The translations under genes were made by a program, and so were the position numbers. From the NCBI GenBank assembly GCA_021323735.1, contig JAJPKM010000010.1:1-64000 (forward strand): a stretch of 64,000 bases of DNA. The letters run 5' to 3'. Under the pieces are notes generated by a model. The model was given only the letters and a program-made list of their open reading frames with translations. It did not search any database and was not told where the DNA came from. This document shows positions 42,551 to 50,807 of this stretch, piece after piece. This stretch comes from Gammaproteobacteria bacterium. GTDB taxonomy: Bacteria > Pseudomonadota > Gammaproteobacteria > Steroidobacterales > Steroidobacteraceae. Position 1 is the stretch's first letter; every line of letters starts with the position of its first letter.

Positions 42551-42736
42551 GTGCATAGGATGTGCCATCCCTAGGTCTTGGGCGCGCGGGGGCGCCATCG
42601 CCGTTCTGTCGAGCTTGATGCAGCCTTAGGTTTCAAGTCCTTGCATGCGCTTGTCAGACAAACACCGACATCCGAGGGCATGAATTCCGAGCCGAGGATC
42701 AGCCCGGAGCCCTGGTTAGCACAGACGGCACAGGTT

Positions 42737-42785
42737 ACAAATTGTCGGGTGTCGCGTGTAACGATTACACGACGCGATTATCGCG
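42737..42785. promoter_or_regulatory. Cluster of dyads upstream of the sigma-54 activator gene
   Basis: Three inverted repeats in 49 bp: ACAA-A-TTGT (42737-42745), CGTGTAA-CGA-TTACACG (42755-42771), CGCGAT-T-ATCGCG (42773-42785). CGATTACA is also directly repeated at 42762 and 42784. The centre lies ~50 bp before the ATG, a good place for an operator of a dimeric regulator. Confidence 0.5.
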
Positions 42786-42814
42786 ATTACAGCGCGCTCA
42801 GCAGGAGATTTGTA

Positions 42815-43870
42815 ATGAACAGCGTCAGCTATGAATTTTCCCCGCAGCAGATACACGCTCCTTTGCAGTCCAGGGAATCCTCGGAATCCATGGGTCCGCT
42901 ACTGGGCTCCTCCGCTGCGATGCAGGAGGTATTTCGTCTGATCGAGCGGGTGGGTCCAACCGAAGCCAGCATCCTATTGACCGGCGAAAGCGGATCAGGC
43001 AAGGAGCTGGCCGCGCGCATGATTCACGAACACAGTGCGCGCCGGCACCAGCCCTTCCTCGCGATCAATTGCGGTGCGATTCCGGCGGGACTGATCGAAG
43101 CCGAATTGTTCGGATACGAAAAGGGCAGCTTCACCGGTGCCGTGCGTGGGCACGCCGGCGTGTTCGAGCGGGCCCACGGCGGAACGCTGCTGCTCGATGA
43201 GATTACGGAGATGCCCTTGGAGATGCAGACAAGGCTGCTGCGCGTGCTCGAGTCGCGCAAATTCTACCGCGTCGGAGCCAGTACCGAATACAGCTGCGAC
43301 GTGCGGGTCATCGCCGCCACCAATCGTTGTCCGCTGACCGCCGCGCAAGCCGGACAACTGCGCGAAGATCTGTTGTATCGGCTGGCGGTCTTTCCCATCG
43401 AAATGCCGCCGTTGCGCAATCGCGGGGACGACGTCGAACTGCTGGCGAATCATTTTCTATCCGAACTCAACGCGCAAGCGGCGACACAGAAGCGCTTGTC
43501 GCCGCAGGCGCACATGACGTTGCAGCAGCATTCCTGGCCGGGCAATGTTCGAGAACTCAAGAATTGCATCGAGCGCGCGTTCATTCTCAGCGACAGTGTT
43601 CTGGAACTGGCGCCGCTGCTCCAGAACGGCAATCGGGGCGCCGATCACGCCGCGGATGTCGAGCAGTCCGCGGTCGGGTACGATCACGAGCACCTGGACA
43701 TTCGCGTCGGATCGCGCATCTACGATGTGGAGCGATCCCTGATCGAAGCGACGCTGGATCATTTCAAGGGCAACAAGCGGCGCGCCGCCGATGCGCTGGG
43801 CTGCAGCCTCAAGACGCTGTATAACAAGCTCAACGGATATTCACAAAGTCAGGAATGCGCGAACTCCTGA
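42815..43870 (+). CDS. Sigma-54-dependent transcriptional activator without receiver domain
   Basis: A 351-residue AAA+ enhancer-binding protein. Walker A GESGSGKE (57-64), the sigma-54 loop GSFTGA, Walker B GGTLLLDEITEMP, R-finger region EDLLYRLAVFPIEMPPLRNR, and a C-terminal Fis-type helix-turn-helix (NKRRAADALGCSLKTLYNKL). Only ~28 residues precede the AAA+ domain, so no receiver, GAF or PAS sensor is fused. The start is set by AGGAG seven bases upstream; the longer frame from 42578 has no family resemblance. Two response regulators follow. Confidence 0.9.
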   Translation: MNSVSYEFSPQQIHAPLQSRESSESMGPLLGSSAAMQEVFRLIERVGPTEASILLTGESGSGKELAARMIHEHSARRHQPFLAINCGAIPAGLIEAELFGYEKGSFTGAVRGHAGVFERAHGGTLLLDEITEMPLEMQTRLLRVLESRKFYRVGASTEYSCDVRVIAATNRCPLTAAQAGQLREDLLYRLAVFPIEMPPLRNRGDDVELLANHFLSELNAQAATQKRLSPQAHMTLQQHSWPGNVRELKNCIERAFILSDSVLELAPLLQNGNRGADHAADVEQSAVGYDHEHLDIRVGSRIYDVERSLIEATLDHFKGNKRRAADALGCSLKTLYNKLNGYSQSQECANS

Positions 43871-43898
43871 AGTTGCGCGGGGCGATGGAGATTTTAAC

Positions 43899-44531
43899 GT
43901 GTCAAGAGTACTGATCGCAGACGATCATGCGGTAGTCCGGGCGGGATTCAAGCAATTCCTCGAAGCTGATCCGAGCATCAACGCCGTGGGGGAAGCCGCC
44001 AGCGGGAACGAAACGCTCGATGCGCTGCGCGAATCGGAGTGGGATCTCGTGCTCCTCGATATTCACATGCCGGACCGCAGCGGGCTCGACATTCTGCGCC
44101 ACATACAGACCGGACATCCCAGCGTGCGGGTGCTCGTGATGAGCGGATTGCCCGAGCAACAGTATGCCGTGAACGTGTTGCGCGCGGGTGCCAGCGGTTA
44201 TCTGTCGAAAGACAGCGCGCCCGACGAACTGATGAAGGCGGTGCGCACGGTGTTGTCCGGGCGGCGCTATGTCAGCGCCGCTCTCGCCGAAATCCTGGTG
44301 GCCGATCTGGACGGCGACCCCGATAAACCGCTGCATGCCCGGCTCTCCACGCGCGAATTCCAGATTTTTTGCAAACTGGCGGCGGGCCGCGGCGTCTCGG
44401 ACATCGCCAACGAACTCAGCCTGAGCGTGAAAACCGTCAGCACTTATCGGAGCCGCATTCTCGAAAAGATGAGCTTTACGGCCAATGCCGACATCACGTC
44501 CTATGCCCTGCGCAACGGACTCATCCAGTAG
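43899..44531 (+). CDS. NarL/FixJ-type response regulator
   Basis: A 210-residue two-domain regulator. The receiver has DD at 8-9, phospho-acceptor Asp54 (LVLLDIHMPD) and Lys in YLSKDSAPDEL; the output is a LuxR-type HTH (LSTREFQIFCKLAAGRGVSD, ELSLSVKTVSTYRSRILEKM). The GTG start is preceded by GGAG. The frame open to 43791 lies within the sigma-54 activator gene. No histidine kinase is adjacent. Confidence 0.92.
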   Translation: MSRVLIADDHAVVRAGFKQFLEADPSINAVGEAASGNETLDALRESEWDLVLLDIHMPDRSGLDILRHIQTGHPSVRVLVMSGLPEQQYAVNVLRAGASGYLSKDSAPDELMKAVRTVLSGRRYVSAALAEILVADLDGDPDKPLHARLSTREFQIFCKLAAGRGVSDIANELSLSVKTVSTYRSRILEKMSFTANADITSYALRNGLIQ

Positions 44532-44576
44532 TACCGACGTGAGCACACCTAACCATGCAAGACCGACGCGGGCGAC

Positions 44577-44972
44577 ATGTTGATGGTTCGCTCATTGCGG
44601 GTATTGCTGGTCGAAGACTCCAAAGTCCTGACCGAACGGCTTACCGAGGCCATCCGACAAATTTCCGACGTAGAATTGATCGGGACTGCCGACACCGAGG
44701 CGGCGGCACTGGCGGCCGTCAAGCGCGATGCCATCGACGTCATCATCCTGGACCTGCATCTGAAGCAGGGTACGGGATTCGGGGTGATGCGCGCGCTCGC
44801 GACCGCGCAGCAGAAGCCGCGGATCATCGTGCTGACCAACTATGATCTGCCGGAGTACAAGAATGCGGCGATTGCGCTCGGCGCAACCCACTTTTTGGAC
44901 AAGGCCCGCGACTACGGACGCCTGCCGGAAGTGCTGCACGAAATCTGTGAGGCGCATCTTTCGAAACATTGA
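44577..44972 (+). CDS. Stand-alone receiver (CheY-like) protein
   Basis: A 131-residue single receiver domain. Acidic pair ED (13-14), phospho-acceptor Asp59 (VIILDLHLKQGTGFG), Thr in VLTNYD and Lys in FLDKARDYG are all present. There is no output domain, so it should act by protein interaction or phosphotransfer. It follows the NarL-type regulator by 45 bp. Confidence 0.88.
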   Translation: MLMVRSLRVLLVEDSKVLTERLTEAIRQISDVELIGTADTEAAALAAVKRDAIDVIILDLHLKQGTGFGVMRALATAQQKPRIIVLTNYDLPEYKNAAIALGATHFLDKARDYGRLPEVLHEICEAHLSKH

Positions 44973-45188
44973 TCTCGGGACGAGGAATTGATCGCGACAG
45001 GCGACAGGGATTGAATTCCGGACAGGGGATTTCCATATAAAGTTGCCGCGTATCCGCGTTGGGTCTAATGTGAGGCTAATCCTACAGCCGGGCCCGAGGC
45101 GAACCGATGCCCCCAAGGCTGCGCTGCGCCGCATAGTGCGCGCGATAGGTAAGGGCGGCCGCCTGGCCGACGCACACAGGAGAACGCG

Positions 45189-45578
45189 ATGGAAGCAAAC
45201 TTTGACAATACGGCTGACCAAATTCGCGCCACCGGTCGCCGCGTGAAGAACGATCTGAGCGACGGCGTGCAGGATATCAAGGCCGCCGCCTCCAGCGAGA
45301 TCAAGAATCTGATCGCGGATGTTGAAGACCTCATGGCACGTATCGCGGACCTCAAGGACGCCGACGTGGTTCGCGTGCGCAGCAAAGTTCAGCGCGCCGT
45401 GGATGCCACGAAGCAAAGTCTTTCCGAGAGCGCGGATACCCTCCGTCGCCAGGCACAGGACGTGGCCGCCACGGCGGACGACTATGTTCGCGAAAGTCCT
45501 TGGCAGGCGATCGGCATCGCAGCGCTGGTCGGGGCCGTGGTGGGTATTTTGGCGACGCGCCGATCCAAGGGTTTCTAA
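45189..45578 (+). CDS. DUF883 family membrane-anchored ribosome-binding-type protein (ElaB/YqjD-like)
   Basis: A 129-residue protein: a long amphipathic helical region (RVKNDLSDGVQDIKAAASSE) and one C-terminal transmembrane helix with glycine spacing (WQAIGIAALVGAVVGILATR) ending in RRSKGF. This is the ElaB/YqjD layout; E. coli members are tail-anchored and bind stationary-phase ribosomes. GGAGA lies before the ATG. First gene of a three-gene set with a YqjE-like and a YqjK-like protein. Confidence 0.87.
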   Translation: MEANFDNTADQIRATGRRVKNDLSDGVQDIKAAASSEIKNLIADVEDLMARIADLKDADVVRVRSKVQRAVDATKQSLSESADTLRRQAQDVAATADDYVRESPWQAIGIAALVGAVVGILATRRSKGF

Positions 45579-45593
45579 GGATTCTAGGCGCGC

Positions 45594-45977
45594 GTGCGAG
45601 GGCTATGGTCACTGCCGAGAGCCGCCCCTGCGCTGATGCGCCATATCGGTGCCTATGTCGAGCTGGCCGGACTGGACCTGGCGAAGGCGCAGCGCGAGCT
45701 TGCCGCCCGAGTGGTGGTATCGGCCATTGGCGCGGTGTGCGTGCTGTTTGCGTTGTTCATGGCGTGTCTCGGCGTCATTGCCTATACCTGGGATACGGCT
45801 TATCGCGTTGCCGCCATCGCCTGGATGTGCGGCGGCTTCGTATGCATCGCCATCGGCGCGCTCATCTATGGCTCCCGGCTGGCGCGCAAGCGCTCTGCGC
45901 TGTTCACCGACGTGCGGCGCGAATGGCAGGAAGACCGCGTCATTCTCGAGCGTGTACTATCCTCGGACGAGGATTGA
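45594..45977 (+). CDS. YqjE/phage-holin-superfamily membrane protein
   Basis: A 127-residue protein with two transmembrane helices (VVVSAIGAVCVLFALFMACL; IAWMCGGFVCIAIGALIYGS) between a cytoplasmic helical N-terminus and a charged C-terminus (REWQEDRVILERVL), the YqjE layout. Databases often name this family 'phage holin', but nothing nearby is phage-like. Start GTG. It lies 15 bp after the DUF883 gene and 3 bp before the next. Confidence 0.82.
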   Translation: MRGLWSLPRAAPALMRHIGAYVELAGLDLAKAQRELAARVVVSAIGAVCVLFALFMACLGVIAYTWDTAYRVAAIAWMCGGFVCIAIGALIYGSRLARKRSALFTDVRREWQEDRVILERVLSSDED

Positions 45978-45980
45978 TTC

Positions 45981-46316
45981 ATGGACGACCGCGACGCCTC
46001 TGCCAGAAGCCTGATACACGCAAGGCTGGCGCAATCCCGCGAGGAACTGCGCTCCATCCTCGACCCGCCGCCGGGCGATAAGGGCCGCGGTGGCATGCCG
46101 GGCGAAGGCACGGGCGGATTTCCGCGCAGCCGCATCATGCGGACACTGTTGAGCGGGCGGGGCTTAGGCACCCTGGGAGCATTGGCAAGCGGGCTTTTAT
46201 TGGCACGCCCCGCGCTGGCGTTGAGATTGCTGAAGTTGGTACCGGCGAGTGCCGTGGCGAAAATCCTGATGGCCAAAGCGATGGGTGCGCTCAAATCGAA
46301 ATCCGCCGCCGAATAG
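45981..46316 (+). CDS. Small hydrophobic-tailed protein, YqjK-like position
   Basis: A 111-residue protein starting MDDRDASARSLIHARLAQSR, with a helical charged N-terminus, a Gly/Pro linker, and a hydrophobic second half (GTLGALASGLLLARPALALR, then LVPASAVAKILMAKAMGALK). It does not clearly match YqjK, but occupies its place behind the ElaB/YqjD- and YqjE-like genes. Probably an inner-membrane protein; function unknown. Confidence 0.7.
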   Translation: MDDRDASARSLIHARLAQSREELRSILDPPPGDKGRGGMPGEGTGGFPRSRIMRTLLSGRGLGTLGALASGLLLARPALALRLLKLVPASAVAKILMAKAMGALKSKSAAE

Positions 46317-46326
46317 AAATTCCGCG

Positions 46327-49300
46327 TCAACCCAGCGTGATCTCGCCGTCATGGTGTCGGCCATCATCGATGAGATCGATGGCACATGGCGTGCGGCCGA
46401 CGTCCTTGCCGTCGAGAGAGGCTTGGACCACTCCGCGACTGACGCCGCGGGGATTCTTGACCGTGATGCGATAGCGCGAAGACCCGAACTTGTAGGTAAA
46501 TTCAAATCCCGCCCAGGCGCGCGGTATGCAAGGGTCGACGTGAAGGGTGCCCGCCCGCAGATGAATACCCAAGATGCCTTCCACGGCGGTGCGGTACATC
46601 CAGGCTGCCGAACCGGTATACCAAGTCCAGCCGCCGCGGCCGATGTGCGCCGGGGCGGAATAAACATCGGCGCAAACCACGTAGGGCTCCACTTTGTAGC
46701 GGTCGATGTCGGCGCAGGTACTGGAGTGATTGATCGGATTCAACAGCGAGAACAGTTCACCCGCACGGTCGCCGTCCCCGAGAAGCGCAAACGCCAGCGT
46801 CGTCCACAGGGATGCGTGCGTGTACTGGCCGCCGTTTTCGCGCAGACCGGGTGGGTACGCCTTGATATAGCCGGGGTCGTGGGAAGTGTGGTCGAACGGC
46901 GGCGCGAACAACTTCACCAGCCCATCGCTGCGGCTGACCAGTTGGGTGTCGACGGCGGACATGGCGCGAAGCGCGCGGCCGCGTTCGGCCGCACCGGAGA
47001 TTACCGCCCAGGATTGCGCGATGGAGTCGATCCGGCATTCATCGCTCGACACCGATCCTAAGACCGCGCCGTCGTCGTAATAGCCGCGCCGATACCAGTC
47101 CCCGTCCCATGCCTCGCGCTCGATGGCCTGTCGCAGCGCGGATGCGTGCTGGCGCCAGCCGATGGCTTTGTCGGCCGCGCCGCGGGCCTCCGCGATGGGT
47201 GCAAAGCGCATCAAGGCGGCGTGCAGGAACCACCCCAGCCACACACTCTCGCCCTTTCCCAGAATACCCACCCGGTTCATGCCGTCGTTCCAATCACCGG
47301 TCCCGAACAGCGGCAGCCCGTGGGCGCCAACTCGCAGGCTCGAATCCAGCGCGCGAACGCAGTGCTCGAACAGCGCCGCCGGAGCGGCCGCGGGCGGAGC
47401 CGAGAAACTCTCGAGTTCCTGAGGTGCCAAGGGGTTGCCCCCCAGGAAGGGCACCTGCTCGTCGAGAACGCCGGCATCGCCGGTGACCTCAAGATAATGT
47501 GCCACGACGAAGGGAAGCCAGATCCGGCTATCCGAAACCCGGTTCCTGATTCCCTGGCCCGAGGTGGGCAGCCACCAATGCTGAACGTCCCCTTCGATGA
47601 ACTGCCGCGCGGCCGCCCGCAAGATGTGTTCCCGGGTAATCGCGGGCGCGGATACGCACAACGCCATCACGTCTTGGAGCTGATCGCGATAGCCATAGGC
47701 GCCGCTCGATTGATAAAACGCGGTGCGCCCCCAAACGCGGCATGCCAGCGCCTGATACTGCAGCCAGCCATTCGCCATGATGTCGAAGGGTCGATCGGGC
47801 GTCTTGACCTGAATGACATCCAGAGTGCGATCCCAGAAATCCCTCACCGCTTTGAGGGTGTCCTCCAGATCCACGCCGCGATAGCGTTCGATCAGCGCCT
47901 GGGCTTTTTCGTTCGAACTTTCCTCGCCGACGAACAGCCCGAGCTCGAGGATTTCTCCCGGTTTCAGCTCGAGTTTGGTCTGCATCGCGCCGCAGGGGTC
48001 AAGACCTCCGCCGACTCGACCGGCCAAGGCTTGGGGCGCGAGGAGGGCGGCCGGCTCGGCGAGCGAACCATGGCGCCCGATGAACTCGGTGCGATCGGCG
48101 GTGAAGCTTTGCTGCCGGCCTGCCATGTCCATGAATGCGACCTGCGACTGAAAATCCGCCGTCCAGGGGTTGCGGGCGAGCAGGGCGCCAGTCTTCGGGT
48201 CGTGCGCGGTGATGACGAAAGGCGCCGCGCGGTTGTTCTGATTGCCGAGCACCCAGTCCACGTAGTGTGTGACCGACAGCTGCCTCGGGCGATCCGAGGT
48301 ATTGAGGATACGCAGCCGGGAAACCTTGATCGGGTCCTCGAGCGGTACGAATTGGGTCAGGGTCAATGAAATGCCGCGGGAAGTGTGCTCGGTGCTCGAG
48401 TAACCGAAGCCATGGCGAACGACATACACCGACGAGGACTGGCGAATGGGCAAGGGTGTCGCGCTCCAAAGCTCTCCCGAGTCCTCGTCGCGAAGGTAAA
48501 TCGCCTCCGCGGGCGTATTGCTCACCGGATCATTGGACCAGGGCGTGATCTGGTTCTGTTGCGCGTTCAGCGCCCAGGTGCTGCCCGCACCGTCCGCGGA
48601 CACGAGACAGCCGAACTGCGGGTTGGCAATGACATTGACCCAGGGTGCAGGTGTCCATTGTCCGTCATCCAGCAGCACCACATACTCGCGCGTGCCGGCA
48701 TCGAAGCCGCCAAGTCCGTTGAAGTATTCGAGCGCCGGGCCGATTTGCGGTCGCTGGGTGCGCGGCTCCTCGGCGCCGTGCTCACGGCGCAGGCGCGCGA
48801 CCGGTTCCCGCTCGGGAGGCCGGGTGAGCTGCCGGCGGAGCGGCCCACGGGCGGCATGAATTACCGCACGCGCCGCGATCTCTAGAAAATTGCGATGCTC
48901 CTTGGTCAAGGCATCGGCGCGCAAGGCGATCACGGCCCCGCGGCCCGGAGCTCCCGCACTCTGCGTCTCGCCGGAGGGTTTGAGCACAGCGTCCAGGGCG
49001 GCTTGAACGGCCGCCACCGCGCCTTCGCTCGCGGCGTTCAGAATCAGCAGATCGACCGCCAGGTACTTCGATCGCCAATAGGCATGTGCGCGCAGCAGCT
49101 GGCTGACGATTGCGATGTCGGCTTCGGTAGTGACCACCGCCAGCACGATGGGCAGGTCGCCCGAAACGCCGTGTCCCCACAGGGCCGGCTGGCCCAAGCG
49201 GTTACCGTCGAGCAATTCCCTCGGCGCGCGCAACCAGGGATCGGCATACAGGACCCGCCCGGCGAGCTCTTGAAACAGCTGCCAGTCCTCGGCGTCGACG

Positions 49301-50211
49301 CCCAGCTCGCGAAGCTGCCGCGAAGCCCAGTCATGCGACTGCGTCTTGGTCTGCCGAAACGCCGCCTCATTGCCCAACTTGCCGACCAGGCGGAGTGCCT
49401 GTGCACGGCTTGCGGCGATGCCGGTCCAAAACGCGATGTGGACGGTCTCGCCGGGATCGATGCGCACCCGGCGCCGCAGCGACATCACCGGATCGAGCAC
49501 GGTGCCTGCCGTGTTGGACAGGTGCTTCGCCTCGACGGCGACGGCGGTGCGCACGTCATGTCCTCTGCCGATGAAACGCGCCCGGTCCGACTCGAACTCC
49601 AGGCTTCCGACCGCTTCGCCTTCCAGGGAGCTGAAGTGCACCATCCACGGTTGCTCTTGACCGGCATCCCGCGGCCGTCGCGTCGCCAGCAGCGCTTCGC
49701 TCGCCGCCACGAACTCCGTCTGGACGAACATTTTCGAAAACGCCGGATGCGCCGAATCCGCGGCCGGCGGACTCAATACCACCTCGGCATAGGAGGTCAG
49801 TTCGATCTCTCTCGCGTCTGGGCCTTCGTTGGTCAGCGACAGGTGCCGTACTTCGGCGTCCTCTTCGCTCGACACCAGGACTTCCATGATGGTGCGGATC
49901 GGTCCATCTTTCCGGCGGATCTGCGCGCGATCCTCGAAGAACTCCACCTCATACTGTTCCGATTCCCGCCCGATGGGCTGGTAGCCCGCGGACCAGACCT
50001 GGCCGTTGAAGACGTCGCGCAAGAATATGTAGTAGCCCCAAGGATCGCAGGTAGGGTCTTCACGCCAACGGGTCAGCGCCACGTCGCGCCAGCGGCTGTA
50101 TCCGGAGCCGGCCGCGGTCAGCATCACTGAATAGCGGCCGTTCGACAGCAGATGCGTGCGCGGCGCCGTGTGGTGCGGCGAGTGGAAGCGGCGGACTGAT
50201 TCTATCGGCAT
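46327..50211 (-). CDS. GH94/GT36-family glycoside phosphorylase, cyclic beta-1,2-glucan synthase (NdvB) C-terminal-like
   Basis: A 1294-residue protein with two similar beta-sandwich sections (LSNGRYSVMLTAAGSGYSRW at ~22-41; GCLVSADGAGSTWALNAQQN near 530) and a C-terminal (alpha/alpha)6 barrel with the GH94 catalytic Asp in LFGTGDWNDGMNRVG (~970), plus YQSSGAYGYRDQLQDV and ENGGQYTHASLW. This equals the C-terminal half of NdvB; the membrane glycosyltransferase half is absent and no signal peptide is present. It probably phosphorolyses or remodels beta-glucan oligosaccharides in the cytoplasm, by analogy with 1,2-beta-oligoglucan and cellobiose phosphorylases. Linkage specificity is not readable. 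Confidence 0.88.
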   Translation of the reverse strand: MPIESVRRFHSPHHTAPRTHLLSNGRYSVMLTAAGSGYSRWRDVALTRWREDPTCDPWGYYIFLRDVFNGQVWSAGYQPIGRESEQYEVEFFEDRAQIRRKDGPIRTIMEVLVSSEEDAEVRHLSLTNEGPDAREIELTSYAEVVLSPPAADSAHPAFSKMFVQTEFVAASEALLATRRPRDAGQEQPWMVHFSSLEGEAVGSLEFESDRARFIGRGHDVRTAVAVEAKHLSNTAGTVLDPVMSLRRRVRIDPGETVHIAFWTGIAASRAQALRLVGKLGNEAAFRQTKTQSHDWASRQLRELGVDAEDWQLFQELAGRVLYADPWLRAPRELLDGNRLGQPALWGHGVSGDLPIVLAVVTTEADIAIVSQLLRAHAYWRSKYLAVDLLILNAASEGAVAAVQAALDAVLKPSGETQSAGAPGRGAVIALRADALTKEHRNFLEIAARAVIHAARGPLRRQLTRPPEREPVARLRREHGAEEPRTQRPQIGPALEYFNGLGGFDAGTREYVVLLDDGQWTPAPWVNVIANPQFGCLVSADGAGSTWALNAQQNQITPWSNDPVSNTPAEAIYLRDEDSGELWSATPLPIRQSSSVYVVRHGFGYSSTEHTSRGISLTLTQFVPLEDPIKVSRLRILNTSDRPRQLSVTHYVDWVLGNQNNRAAPFVITAHDPKTGALLARNPWTADFQSQVAFMDMAGRQQSFTADRTEFIGRHGSLAEPAALLAPQALAGRVGGGLDPCGAMQTKLELKPGEILELGLFVGEESSNEKAQALIERYRGVDLEDTLKAVRDFWDRTLDVIQVKTPDRPFDIMANGWLQYQALACRVWGRTAFYQSSGAYGYRDQLQDVMALCVSAPAITREHILRAAARQFIEGDVQHWWLPTSGQGIRNRVSDSRIWLPFVVAHYLEVTGDAGVLDEQVPFLGGNPLAPQELESFSAPPAAAPAALFEHCVRALDSSLRVGAHGLPLFGTGDWNDGMNRVGILGKGESVWLGWFLHAALMRFAPIAEARGAADKAIGWRQHASALRQAIEREAWDGDWYRRGYYDDGAVLGSVSSDECRIDSIAQSWAVISGAAERGRALRAMSAVDTQLVSRSDGLVKLFAPPFDHTSHDPGYIKAYPPGLRENGGQYTHASLWTTLAFALLGDGDRAGELFSLLNPINHSSTCADIDRYKVEPYVVCADVYSAPAHIGRGGWTWYTGSAAWMYRTAVEGILGIHLRAGTLHVDPCIPRAWAGFEFTYKFGSSRYRITVKNPRGVSRGVVQASLDGKDVGRTPCAIDLIDDGRHHDGEITLG

Positions 50212-50279
50212 GATGTGGCTACTCCCATGACGATGGCGGCAAGACGGCTACCCGCACGTAACCTTATTCTTAAGGACAT

Positions 50280-50807
50280 TCAAGGATTCAACTTCCAAAT
50301 GGCGAGATTCACCGCGGCGGTGAAACTCACCCAGAGAAAATACGGTACCAGAACGACCGCGGCGGCGCTCCGTACGCGCGCGAATTCACGCACTGTCCAA
50401 CCGACGGCCAACCACAGGGCAACGATGTCGAACAGGCCCGCGTCGACGTTCTTCAAGCCAAAGAACACCGGGGGCCACGAAGCATTGAGCAGCAGCTGGA
50501 CCGCATAGGCGGTGATCGCCGTGCTGCGGCCTCGATGATAGCGCTCGCGCCAGATCAGCCACGCGCCCATGCCCATCAGTACATAGAGAGCCGCCCATAT
50601 CGGCGCAAACCATTGTTGCGGGGGCAGCCACGTCGGCTTTGCCAAGCCGGCATACCAATGAGCGGCCGGCACCGACACGCCCGGCGAAAACACCGCGCCC
50701 AGTGCGCCGACGCAGAGCGCCAGCACCACGAACAGGGCGAGCACCGGCAGATTTGGCCGGGAGTTTCGGCCGCGATAGGAGGTGGAACCCTCGATGGGAA
50801 TTCTCAT
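50280..50807 (-). CDS. tspO: TspO/MBR family tryptophan-rich sensory protein
   Basis: A 175-residue five-helix membrane protein. AKPTWLPPQQWFAPIWAALY and VLMGMGAWLIW are the conserved Trp/Pro-rich loop and helix; LLNASWPPVFFGLKNVDAGL and VPYFLWVSFTAAVNLAIWKL follow the family. Members bind porphyrins and cholesterol-like ligands and modulate tetrapyrrole or oxidative responses. The start shares ATGA with the ubiB stop, so it is the terminal gene of the ubi run. Confidence 0.9.
   Translation of the reverse strand: MRIPIEGSTSYRGRNSRPNLPVLALFVVLALCVGALGAVFSPGVSVPAAHWYAGLAKPTWLPPQQWFAPIWAALYVLMGMGAWLIWRERYHRGRSTAITAYAVQLLLNASWPPVFFGLKNVDAGLFDIVALWLAVGWTVREFARVRSAAAVVLVPYFLWVSFTAAVNLAIWKLNP

Noticed and set aside
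45594-45977. Phage holin suggesting a prophage
   Set aside because: The two-helix protein fits YqjE and lies with an ElaB/YqjD-like gene; no phage structural, lysis or integrase gene is near.
48895-50130. A 411-codon forward frame opposite the GH94 gene
   Set aside because: It lies wholly antisense to a well-recognised enzyme, and its translation is His/Gln/Arg-rich without any domain; it is a product of GC-rich codon bias.
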